Shown one piece after another: positions 39,616 to 48,045 of a DNA stretch of 64,000 nucleotides. The translations under genes and the position numbers were made by a program. Origin of the DNA: Lysobacter antibioticus (GTDB lineage: Bacteria; Pseudomonadota; Gammaproteobacteria; Xanthomonadales; Xanthomonadaceae); the NCBI RefSeq assembly GCF_001442535.1, contig NZ_CP013141.1:3329771-3393770 (forward strand), read 5' to 3'. The notes beneath the pieces were generated by a model. That model had not been told where the DNA came from. It did not search any database and saw nothing but the letters and a program-made list of their open reading frames with translations. Within the stretch, counting starts at the first letter, position 1; each line of letters opens with the position of its first letter.

Positions 39616-39870
39616 GTCGGTCGGCGCGCGAGGGCGGCGGCCACTCCGCTCTCCCGCGAATGCGATCTCATAAACGCGAAGCGCAGCCGGATCAGGACAT
39701 CGCGTCCGATGCGGTGCGTATCCGGGCAGGCCGTCGCCTCGCGATGGCCTTGCGTGCATCTGCGAGGGCTTGAAGCGACCTGCGCTGCGGACAGTCGCAC
39801 AGTGTGGGAGTAACGTGTCGGTTGCGTATCCGGTTCCGATGTCCGGGGCCATGGCCGACAGGAAGCCCTC

Positions 39871-40683
39871 ATGAGCAGGATCGTCTACACCGGTGCGCCC
39901 ATCAACCCGCGTTGGAGCACCAACCAGCCCATCTTCGTTGCGACGCAATATCGGACGGGGCCGGTTGCGGTCCGCCAAGCCGCGAATTTCGGCGCCGCGT
40001 CGGCCACGGCCGTGCTCGGGCTCGATCTGATCATGCCGGGGCAGCAGGGCAACAACGTTCCCACGGCGATCGGTGCGCCGTGGAATCAGTTGCTCCCCGA
40101 CGGGCCGCAGCTGATGTTTACCCAGGACAACCTCAACACTTGGATTCGCGCGCACCTGATCAACGGGCGCTGGGGCGGCGCCGGCAATGGCTGGCAGAAC
40201 CTCGTGCCGATGACCGCGCCGGCGTACGCGAATCAGGCGACGGTCGAAGCCTATATGGACGCCTTTCTCGCCGCGAGCTATCAGTACGAGACCAGCGGCC
40301 AGCGCGACGCCTGGTATGGCCTCTACTACTGCGTGCAGAGCTCGGTGAGTCCGTTCTCGGATGCGGCTACGACCAATAAGCAGAACTTGTACGCCTACGC
40401 GCCCGAGTTCATTCGCATCCTCTGGCGTGCGGTGAGGATCCTGAAACCGGTCAACGTATCGACTGCAACGGCCGCAGCGAATCTCGGTACTTACCCGATG
40501 AGCGCGGTCGCGGCCTTTCCGGTGAGTTTCGTGATGCCGCCACTGCCGAAGGCGATGAACGGGACGGCGACGCTGCCGCAGGGCAAGGTCGCCGGCGGCG
40601 CCGTGCTCGGCGCGCTTCCGGGCAACGTCCCCGCCGCGCAAGCGAACGGCTTCGATAGCGAGATCGAGATCCACCAGATCTGA
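39871..40683 (+). CDS. Novel tandem paralog B of the 38803 gene
   Basis: 270 aa, the same length as its neighbour and by eye about three-quarters identical along the whole protein, including the start MSRIVYTGAP and the end IEIHQI. The motif reads WIRAHLINGRWGGAGN...QNLVPMT, so Gly94 of the GH motif is Ala while the His is kept. The 60 bp before each start are also alike (GTGTC..., CCGACAGG just before the ATG), showing a duplication that included the leader. Confidence 0.72.
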   Translation: MSRIVYTGAPINPRWSTNQPIFVATQYRTGPVAVRQAANFGAASATAVLGLDLIMPGQQGNNVPTAIGAPWNQLLPDGPQLMFTQDNLNTWIRAHLINGRWGGAGNGWQNLVPMTAPAYANQATVEAYMDAFLAASYQYETSGQRDAWYGLYYCVQSSVSPFSDAATTNKQNLYAYAPEFIRILWRAVRILKPVNVSTATAAANLGTYPMSAVAAFPVSFVMPPLPKAMNGTATLPQGKVAGGAVLGALPGNVPAAQANGFDSEIEIHQI

Positions 40684-40879
40684 GCGAACGCGGTCGTCCG
40701 GGTGGACAGCGCCGCAGCAGGTCCCTGCTGTGGCGGCAATGACTCGGCTAGTGCGTTGTGTCGCAAGGGCTTCTGCAACATTGATGGCGGAAACGAGCCG
40801 CGCAGCGCGCGAGGCATCAAGACGCGGCTGGAATGAGCGCGGCTGGGTCAGATCCAACCGGGCTAAACCCGGGCCCGTT

Positions 40880-41377
40880 TCACTTCTTCTTTTTCTTCTT
40901 CGCCTTGCCTTTAGCCTTGGCCTTCTTCTGCGCCGCCTGCTTGGCGCGCACGCTTTCGATTTCCGCCGGCAGTTCGCGCTGCAGCAGGGCGAGAAACTCC
41001 GTCACCGGCTTGCTGTCGATCGGCTTGCCGTCCAGCGTCGTCGCGGTGACCCGGGTGGTGGTGCGCTTGATCGTGTCCGACAGCAGCACCGACTTGGTCA
41101 GCGCCATGAACGCGACTCCGCGATAACGCAGGCTGTAGAGATCCATGATCTGCGCCCGGCCTTCGTACTCGACGCCGTGCGTGCGCACCGCGATCTGGCC
41201 TAGCGCGTTCCAGGTGTCGAGTTTGTCGGCCTCGATCAGGAACTCGCCGGGCGTGACGCTCGGCGGCAGCGGTGCTTCGATCGGCAGCGTCTTCTCGGGC
41301 GTCCGTTCATTCGGACCGGTGCGGCAAGCGGCGAGGGACAACGCGAGCAGGCACAGGCAGGCGAGTTTTCTGGGCAT
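40880..41377 (-). CDS. Lipoprotein with Lys-rich C-terminal tail
   Basis: 165 aa from the ATG at 41377. Signal with lipobox LSLAAC (Cys17), so exported and lipidated. The middle region (PGEFLIEADKLDTWNALGQIA...DTIKRTTTRVTATTLDGKP) has no family I recognise. The last 21 residues are nearly all Lys and Ala, ending in six lysines. Such a tail could bind nucleic acid, LPS or another acidic surface. Confidence 0.75.
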   Translation of the reverse strand: MPRKLACLCLLALSLAACRTGPNERTPEKTLPIEAPLPPSVTPGEFLIEADKLDTWNALGQIAVRTHGVEYEGRAQIMDLYSLRYRGVAFMALTKSVLLSDTIKRTTTRVTATTLDGKPIDSKPVTEFLALLQRELPAEIESVRAKQAAQKKAKAKGKAKKKKKK

Positions 41378-41690
41378 GGCGCGGCATCCATCGAAGCAGG
41401 CATCTTGTTTGCGCCTTCGTCCGTGAACGCGGGCCGAAGGCGGGCGGCGGCGCATCCGGCGGGGAGCGAGGCGGCGACGATGCGAGCCTAATCGATCGAC
41501 GACCGGCATGCCTGTGGCATGCATTCACGAATCCGAGACAGTCAATCGGGAGCGAGTCCGGCATCTCCGCCGGCTCAAGACCGGCTGCTATGATCCGCGC
41601 GGGGATGCGGGGGCATCGGACGCCGAGCACAGGCGTGAGTCCGACCGCGACTTGGCCGACCCCGGGCCGAATCTTCGAACGAGAGACTGT
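41378..41690. other. Divergent intergenic region
   Basis: 313 bp between the lipoprotein gene and the next gene, presumably with both promoters. No repeat or structure noticed. Confidence 0.5.
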
Positions 41691-42242
41691 ATGAGCAAGG
41701 ACGTTCTGTTTTCCCTGATGTGGTTCGTGGCCGCGACGGCGTCGCCGTATGCGATGGCCCAGGATCGGGCAGAGACCGAGGGCCGGGAAGCCGCCGCGGC
41801 CGCCGCCGAAGCAGCGGCCGCCGCCGCCGAGGCTGCCAGGGCGCACGCGACCGCCGCTGCCGAAGCCAGCAATGCGGCGAGCGCGCCCAGCGTGCCGAAG
41901 TTGAACATCCGCTGGGATTGCGGCGAGTGCGAGCGCAACGACAAGGTGCCGCCGCTGATCGAGCAGGCCTACGCCGAGCAAGCCAGCGAACATTCGCTCA
42001 GCGTGTCTGAGACCGACGTGGCCGAAGTCGCGATCATCGACATCCGCCAGCGCCCGCCCGGCGTGCGGGTGATGTTCGGGATCATGGCCGGCCGCGATCG
42101 TCTCGGACTGCGAGTGCGGCATGCCGGCAAGGAATTCGAAGTCTCCGACACTTCGGCCAATATCGTCATGGGGCTCAACCACCTGTCGGCGTCGGTCGGC
42201 AAGAGCCTGTTCGAGGAACTGACGGCGGCGACGGATAAATAA
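41691..42242 (+). CDS. Secreted protein with Ala-rich coil
   Basis: 183 aa from the ATG at 41691. Signal peptide cleaved near PYAMAQ (residues 19-24). Residues 30-62 are an Ala/Glu helix (EAAAAAAEAAAAAAEAARA), then a compact domain with WDCGECERNDKVPPLIEQAY and a CxxC pair. Unknown function, periplasmic or secreted. Confidence 0.72.
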   Translation: MSKDVLFSLMWFVAATASPYAMAQDRAETEGREAAAAAAEAAAAAAEAARAHATAAAEASNAASAPSVPKLNIRWDCGECERNDKVPPLIEQAYAEQASEHSLSVSETDVAEVAIIDIRQRPPGVRVMFGIMAGRDRLGLRVRHAGKEFEVSDTSANIVMGLNHLSASVGKSLFEELTAATDK

Positions 42243-42294
42243 GTGCCGCCGCAACCCTTCGGATCATGATGATCGGCCATCGATGAATCGAACG

Positions 42295-42326
42295 AACGAA
42301 GGGCTCCCACGGGAGCCCTTCGTTTT
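42295..42326 (+). terminator. Terminator between convergent genes
   Basis: Arms AACGAAGGGCTCCC (42295-42308) and complement (42311-42324), followed by TT; 14 perfect base pairs. It ends the coil-protein gene. Confidence 0.85.
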
Positions 42327-42406
42327 GGCGCGTTATCGGTGGCTGCCTCCGCTTCGTCGACTCGCCGGCACTCAACGCGTCGGTCGAATGCTCGACGCGG
42401 CCCCGA

Positions 42407-43462
42407 TCAATGCCCGGTTTCGAACACGCCGGCGCCGATCAGTTCGCGCACGATGGATTCGATCGCCTGTTGGCCTTTGACCGAGTTGCCGGCTTCATCG
42501 AGCGGCGGAGCGAAGGTGGCGATGGCGAATTTGCCGGGCGCGACCGCGACGATGCCGCCGCCGACGCCGGACTTGGCCGGCAGGCCGACGTTCCAGGTCC
42601 AGGCGCCGGTGGTTTCGTACAGGCCGGTGGTCGACATCACCGCGAGCGTCCGCTCGGCGGTGTCCGAAGCGACGATGCGTTTGCCGGTGAGCGGGTTGCT
42701 GCCGCCGTTGGCCAGGGTCGCCCCCATCACCGCGAGGTCCTTGGCGGTGACGTTGATCGAGCACTGGCGGGTGTACAGGTCGAGCGCGACTTCCGGATCG
42801 CCATCGAGCGTACCGTAGCCCTTCAGCAGGCGCGCGATAGCGCGGTTGTGTTCGTTGCTGCTGGCTTCGGATTCATAGACGACCTGGTTGAGGCTGAGCG
42901 TGCGGCCGGCGTAGTCGTTCATCAGCTGCGAGATCGTCGCCCAGCGCGCCGCCGGTTCGGCCGGTTCGATCCAGCTGTCGATGGCGATCGCGCCGGCGTT
43001 GACCAGGGGGTTCATCGCCGGCTTGGTCTGGGCGTGCGCTTCCAGCGCCAGGATGGAGTTGAACGGCATGCCGGTCTGGTTGACGCCGATCTTGTCTTCG
43101 AGCCACTGCTCGCCTTTCTTCTCGATCACCCACGAGGCAGCGAAGGGCTTGGAGACCGATTCGATGGCGAACTCGACGCCGGCATCGCCGACCGTGTAGA
43201 CCTTGCCTTGCACCGTGACCACGGCGATGCCGAACAAGCCCGACGGCACTTGCGCGAGGGCCGGGATGTAGTCGGCGTTCTTGCCCGCGGTGTTGTCCTT
43301 GGCCGCGGCATAGGCCTTGTCGATCGCGGCCTTGATCCGCGCCTGCGACGGAATCTCGGTCGCGGCCTGTGCCGACCATGGCCCGATCAGCAAGACCAGC
43401 GCGCAGACCAGCGCGGTGCGGGTGCGGCGGGCGTGCGGTGCGGGGCGAACGTAAGCGGTCAT
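42407..43462 (-). CDS. glsA: Glutaminase A with export signal
   Basis: 351 aa from the ATG at 43462, preceded by AAGGAAGCC. Serine-dependent glutaminase with a beta-lactamase-like fold that hydrolyses glutamine to glutamate and ammonia. Seen: ESVSKPFAA with the catalytic Ser-x-x-Lys, NPLVNAGAIA, and KSGVGGGIVAV near the C-terminus. Unlike typical cytosolic GlsA it has an N-terminal signal peptide (TALVCALVLLIGPWSAQA), so a periplasmic or secreted enzyme is likely. Confidence 0.92.
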   Translation of the reverse strand: MTAYVRPAPHARRTRTALVCALVLLIGPWSAQAATEIPSQARIKAAIDKAYAAAKDNTAGKNADYIPALAQVPSGLFGIAVVTVQGKVYTVGDAGVEFAIESVSKPFAASWVIEKKGEQWLEDKIGVNQTGMPFNSILALEAHAQTKPAMNPLVNAGAIAIDSWIEPAEPAARWATISQLMNDYAGRTLSLNQVVYESEASSNEHNRAIARLLKGYGTLDGDPEVALDLYTRQCSINVTAKDLAVMGATLANGGSNPLTGKRIVASDTAERTLAVMSTTGLYETTGAWTWNVGLPAKSGVGGGIVAVAPGKFAIATFAPPLDEAGNSVKGQQAIESIVRELIGAGVFETGH

Positions 43463-43706
43463 GCGGCTTCCTTGGGCTGAGCGATCGGAACGCGTCGACG
43501 CGGAGCAGGCGGCTCGGTCGACGCGTAGACGGTGCGGGAGGGCGCGCCTCGCGCTTGCGGGCACGAGCCGGGGCCGCGCGGGCTGGGCACAGGGTAGACG
43601 AACCGATGGGCCATCGCGCGCTCGATCTTGCGATGCCGCGCCGACGACCACAGCGACGCCCCGACCTCAGCCACCGGGTCGGGGCGCTCACGGCAACGCG
43701 GGGCGC

Positions 43707-45701
43707 TCAGGCCACCGCCGCGGCCACCGTGTCCTGCTCGGGCGTGGACAGCATTTCCTTTTCGTAGCGTTGCATCAGCCGGTACAGGCGCTCGGCCGTG
43801 TCGACGATCTGCGCATCGGTGTATTGCGCTGGCAGCGTCGGGATCGGCGTCGGGAAACTGGCATCGGTGATCAGCAGATTGGTCAGTTCGCAGCCGTCGT
43901 GTTCCAGGTCGTAAAGCTCCCACTGATCGGCCTCGGTGCCGCTCGGATCCCAATAGCGCGCCAGCTTCCACTCGCCCGAACGCACGCAGCGCACATGATT
44001 GGGCTGGCGCACCGGCCCCGGGGCGAGCTGCGGCACCGGGCCGTTATAGGGCAGCGGGCTGCTGCCGTCGCGCACCACCTCGACCATCTCGAGGAAGGTC
44101 TTGAACTCGCGGTCGGAATGCAGCTGATGCGGGTCGAGATGGCCGCGCAGACGCTCGGTGATCTCATCGTCGGTGGCGAACAGGATGCCTTCGCGCGGAC
44201 GACCGTCGGGTTCCTTCGGTACGGTTTCGCGGCCGTGGATCACCGCGCTCAGGTCGACGCCGGGGAACGGCGGCACCGGGCGGGTTTCGCGCAGGGTTTC
44301 GCGGATCTGCGCGACTTCTGCCTCGCGCACGCCGGCCAGGCCGAGCAGGGTCGGCACGATGTCGACATGGCTGGTCAGCGCATCGATCTGGCGCATGTCG
44401 GCATGCGCATTGACCCGCGGCGAGTGGATCACCACCGGCACGTGTAGGGCTTCCTGATAAGCCGTATGCCATTTCTCGATCATGTAGCCGTGCGCGGCGC
44501 CGTACTCGCCGTGGTCGGCCAGGAACACGACGATGGTGTTGTCGCGCTGTCCGGACTCGTCGAGCGCATCCAACACCCGCTTGATGTGGCCGTCGACCAA
44601 GTGTTGCAGCCAGGCGTAGTACTGGACGAAGCGCAGCGCGGCCTGCTCGGGGTCGCGGGTCAACTGGAAAGGAATGCCCGCGGCGAGTGCGGCGTTGACC
44701 GCGTCGAGGCCGGCCTGGTCCTGTGCGGCGAGCCCGCTCTTGGCGGCGAGGGCCAGCCCCATCTTGTAGGCGTAGTCGAACTGGCAACTCGGCTTGTTGG
44801 CCAGCGCCTCGTCCAGGCTCGGCGGCACGTTCGCGTTGTCCTGCGGAAAGCCCCGCGGATTCAGTTCGAGCTGCAGGCTGCCGGCGGTCGGCGGATTGCT
44901 GCGCGTGCCTTGCGCCGGCACCGGCAGCGGGCCGAGCGGCGGTGCGTTCGGATCGAGCCCGCGCGGCAAACCCGGATAGGTGGCGATGTCGTGCGGATTG
45001 GCGAACGAAGCGACCGCGAGCCAGGGCTTCGGATCGGTGCTCGGGTCGGGCGCGAGCGGATGGCTCTGATCGTGCTGCGCGAGTTTGCGGTTGTACGGCA
45101 GGCCCAGGCCCTGGCCGCGCAGGAAGCCGCAGACCAGGTCGCAGAAGCCGATATCGCGGTAGGCGCCGAGGTTGTTGATGCTGGAACCGTGCGGTTCCGG
45201 CCAGGACAGCTCCCAGTCGTCGAATCCGTAGTCTTGCAGGCTGTGGTCGGGCGGATTGCTGACGTGCCACTTGCCGAAGTAGTGGGTCTTGTAGCCGGCG
45301 CCGCGGAACCAGTGGCCGAGCGTCGGGATGCCGTCGGCGGCCAGCCAGGGAAATGCCGCGGCATCGCCGTTCTTGAACAATCCATCGGTCTGGGTCACGC
45401 CGGTGCGCGCGCCGTATTGCCCGGTCATCAGCGCGGTGCGGCTGGGGATGCAGGCCGATGATGCGATGGTGTGACGGCGCAGCACCACCGAGTGCTGACG
45501 CAGCGACCACAGCCCGGGAAAGAAATCGCGGTAGGGGTTGTCGGCCTTGGGTTCGCCCTGGAAACCGACGATCTCCTTCAGGCCCGGCGCGAAGCCGCCC
45601 TCTGGGCCATAAGCGAAACGCGGGAAACGCAACTGGTCGACCAGAATGACGAGCAGGTTCGGCTGGCCGGGCGGGGTAGGTGGGGTAGGCGATTGGGGCA
45701 T
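43707..45701 (-). CDS. Type I sulfatase family protein
   Basis: 664 aa from the ATG at 45701 (GAGGACGCC upstream). The formylglycine motif is SSACIPSRTALMTGQYG, with Cys84 as the residue to be converted. Other sulfatase marks are the N-terminal VILVDQLRFP metal-binding strand, THYFGKWH, and FLADHGEYGAAHG. No clear signal peptide. Substrate unknown (alkyl, aryl or choline sulfates or phosphonates are possible). A formylglycine-generating enzyme or anSME must be encoded elsewhere. Confidence 0.9.
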   Translation of the reverse strand: MPQSPTPPTPPGQPNLLVILVDQLRFPRFAYGPEGGFAPGLKEIVGFQGEPKADNPYRDFFPGLWSLRQHSVVLRRHTIASSACIPSRTALMTGQYGARTGVTQTDGLFKNGDAAAFPWLAADGIPTLGHWFRGAGYKTHYFGKWHVSNPPDHSLQDYGFDDWELSWPEPHGSSINNLGAYRDIGFCDLVCGFLRGQGLGLPYNRKLAQHDQSHPLAPDPSTDPKPWLAVASFANPHDIATYPGLPRGLDPNAPPLGPLPVPAQGTRSNPPTAGSLQLELNPRGFPQDNANVPPSLDEALANKPSCQFDYAYKMGLALAAKSGLAAQDQAGLDAVNAALAAGIPFQLTRDPEQAALRFVQYYAWLQHLVDGHIKRVLDALDESGQRDNTIVVFLADHGEYGAAHGYMIEKWHTAYQEALHVPVVIHSPRVNAHADMRQIDALTSHVDIVPTLLGLAGVREAEVAQIRETLRETRPVPPFPGVDLSAVIHGRETVPKEPDGRPREGILFATDDEITERLRGHLDPHQLHSDREFKTFLEMVEVVRDGSSPLPYNGPVPQLAPGPVRQPNHVRCVRSGEWKLARYWDPSGTEADQWELYDLEHDGCELTNLLITDASFPTPIPTLPAQYTDAQIVDTAERLYRLMQRYEKEMLSTPEQDTVAAAVA

Positions 45702-46089
45702 GGCGTCCTCATGGCGCTTGCGGATGGCGGGAGGGACGCCCGGGTCGGTTCGATGCGAGCGGTCGCGCGCTGCGGCGGCGACATAAGCAACAGACGCGGC
45801 TCACGGTCCACGGCGGCCACCGCGCGCTCTATCGCCCTGGGGAGTGTGGCGCCGGTCACAACATCACCGTCTTGGCGGCTTGGCTCCATGCAGAGATACG
45901 ACACGGCCTGCACGGGCCAAGCGAACAGTTTCGCTACAGCTTCGGATGTGCCGACGGACGATCATGCGCGGCCCTCTGCGGCGTCGACGCGGTCGTCGCC
46001 AGGCTCGACTCGCGCAGGACGATCGATAGACTTGGCGACCGACGCTGCGCCGGGGGGCGTGCGTCTACTCAGCGAACAGGATCATTGCG
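45702..46089. other. Divergent intergenic region between sulfatase and propeller genes
   Basis: 388 bp. Promoters of both genes are expected here. No structure or gene noticed. Confidence 0.5.
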
Positions 46090-47247
46090 ATGTCCGGAAT
46101 CGAAACCGCCCGCCTGCGTACGGCGCTGGCGGCTGCGTTATTGTTGACCCTCTGCCAAAACACGGCCCAGGCCGACGTCGCGCCGGCGACCACGGCAACG
46201 CAACCCAAGCCGGCAGCGCCGGACACCGCCCCCGCCTGGCGGCGTTTGAACACCGAAGCGTTCCCGCGCAAGCAGGACGACATCTATTTCGCCGATCGTT
46301 CGACCGGCTGGTACGGCAACGGCAAGGGCCTGGTCTACCGGACCCGCGATGGCGGCGAGACCTGGACCAAACAGTGGGAGCAGCCCGGCACCTTCGTGCG
46401 CGCGCTCGGTTTCGTCGACGCCGACGTCGGCATTCTCGGCAACATCGGTCCGGACTCGTTCCCGGGCGCGACCGATGCGTTGCCGCTGTATCGCACCACC
46501 GACGGCGGCGCGAGCTGGGCACCGGTCGAGCGCATCGAGGGCCCGGCGCCGCTCGGCATCTGCGCGATCGACGTCCTGCACAGCGAATACATCAATGCCG
46601 GCGTGCTCGACCGGCGCACGACCCTGCGCGCCGGCGGTCGTGTCGGCGGGCCGGCGTTCCTGGCCACCTCGCGCGATCTAGGGCGCACCTGGACCTCGGT
46701 TGATATGAGCGCGCACACGGCGATGATCCTCGACGTCAAATTCGTCAACGAACAGGTCGGCTTCATCGCCGGCGCCAGTCATTCCGACGTCGCCCAGTCG
46801 CATGCGCGCATTCTCAAGACCCGCGACGGCGGACGCAGCTGGCACGCGGTGTACGAGAGCCGGCGCCCTTACGAAATCACCTGGAAGATGTCGTTCCCGT
46901 CCGAGCGGGTCGGTTACGTCACCGTGCAGAACTACGACCCCGACACCGCGGTCGTGCAACGCTATGTGGCCAAGACCGTCGACGGCGGCGAGACCTGGAG
47001 CGAGCTGCCGTTGGTCGCCGACCACAAGGTCAGGGAATTCGGCATCGGCTTCGTCGACGAACGGCACGGCTGGGTCGGCGCCACGCCGAACGGTTTCGAG
47101 ACCCGCGACGGCGGCCAGACCTGGACGCCCGGCCAGTTCGGCGCCACCAGCAACAAGTTCCGCATCGTGCGCGACGCGAAGGGCACCAGCGTGTTCGCGA
47201 TCGGGCCGGAGGTCTACAAGCTCGACTTGCCTGCGGCTGCTCGCTGA
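46090..47247 (+). CDS. Secreted BNR/YCF48-like beta-propeller protein
   Basis: 385 aa. Signal peptide (about 1-29, LCQNTAQA). At least four Asp-box type motifs: TRDGGETWTK, TTDGGASWAP, TRDGGRSWHA, TVDGGETWSE, and TRDGGQTWTP near the end. These mark sialidase/YCF48-like propellers, often involved in glycan binding or in assembly of other complexes. No catalytic residues of sialidases were recognised. Single-gene unit. Confidence 0.85.
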   Translation: MSGIETARLRTALAAALLLTLCQNTAQADVAPATTATQPKPAAPDTAPAWRRLNTEAFPRKQDDIYFADRSTGWYGNGKGLVYRTRDGGETWTKQWEQPGTFVRALGFVDADVGILGNIGPDSFPGATDALPLYRTTDGGASWAPVERIEGPAPLGICAIDVLHSEYINAGVLDRRTTLRAGGRVGGPAFLATSRDLGRTWTSVDMSAHTAMILDVKFVNEQVGFIAGASHSDVAQSHARILKTRDGGRSWHAVYESRRPYEITWKMSFPSERVGYVTVQNYDPDTAVVQRYVAKTVDGGETWSELPLVADHKVREFGIGFVDERHGWVGATPNGFETRDGGQTWTPGQFGATSNKFRIVRDAKGTSVFAIGPEVYKLDLPAAAR

Positions 47248-47253
47248 GCCAGG

Positions 47254-47390
47254 GTAGGAGCGGCGTCCTGCTGGATTTCCTGCGGTCACAAGCCGCGACC
47301 GCGCCGTCTCAACCTCGCGGCGCTCCTGGCCGTGGCCCCTGTAGGAGCGGCGTCCCACTGGATTTCCTCCGGTCATAAGCCGCGATCGCG
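47254..47390. repeat. Two direct 50-bp copies of a GTAGGAGCGGCG-type repeat
   Basis: 47254-47303 and 47341-47390 begin GTAGGAGCGGCGTCC and end AAGCCGCGACCGCG/AAGCCGCGATCGCG, with few differences. They are longer versions of the 27-bp unit at 47740 and 56286, carrying a 23-bp insertion between the two halves. Confidence 0.8.
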
Positions 47391-47739
47391 TCCTGTCGTG
47401 CTCCGGCGTCTGCGGCCGTAGGACAGAGAAGCAACATCAAGAGCAAAGCTTCCGTCCGCTGACGCGGCCGGGTTACTTTCTTTTGCCAAGCCTAAAAGTC
47501 CGTCTGGATTCCCTTCGGTCAAAGCTGACTAAAGGGAGGGCTCTCCTTGCAAGGGCACAAGCCACGAGTGCGATGCGCACGCCGGGATTTTTCGATAGGA
47601 CATCCCTGTCCTATCGCGCCATTCCCCTTGAAAGCCGGGCGCACGTCCTGTGCGCCGCCCTTCGGGTCTACGGGCGTTCTCGCGAGCTCGGTGCGACGCC
47701 AAGCCGTTTGAAGCAACGGCAACCGCGTACCGCTTTGGG

Positions 47740-47766
47740 GTAGGAGCGGCGCGAGCCGCGACCGCG
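47740..47766 (+). repeat. 27-bp GTAGGAGCGGCGCGAGCC-type repeat
   Basis: Same unit as at 56286-56312 and, in part, 4387-4411. Confidence 0.8.
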
Positions 47767-48045
47767 AACCACGGCGCGCTTCGCAAGCGATGCGGGCGAG
47801 TCGAATGCGATCGATGGCGATGCGCGTTCTCTGGTAGGGCCAACGCCCTCTCGCGAACACAACGCGTACAAATCTAGGTCGAGAGTCATGCTCATGCCGG
47901 CCGATCCGGCATGGGATGATGCCGGTCACGCGACACGTGGATGCACAGCAGCCATCTGCGTCGCGACTTCGATCATTGCGTCCGCGTCGACCGGCCACGG
48001 TCTGCGCGGGCGCTACCGCCCAGACTTTCGACAGGATTCCCTGCG

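Larger units (their letters stand above)
47248..48045. other. Repeat-rich intergenic region
   Basis: 798 bp with three GTAGGAGCGGCG elements (47254-47303, 47341-47390, 47740-47766). A segment GGTTACTTTCTTTTGCC near 47471 resembles another dispersed element. No convincing gene: the open frames on both strands overlap these repeats. Confidence 0.6.

Noticed and set aside
38113..40857. 914-codon open frame on the minus strand across the paralog pair
   Set aside because: It is the antisense frame of two clearly related plus-strand genes plus the membrane protein gene; the amino-acid content is Arg/Val/Ala-rich without domains. Long antisense frames are expected at this GC.
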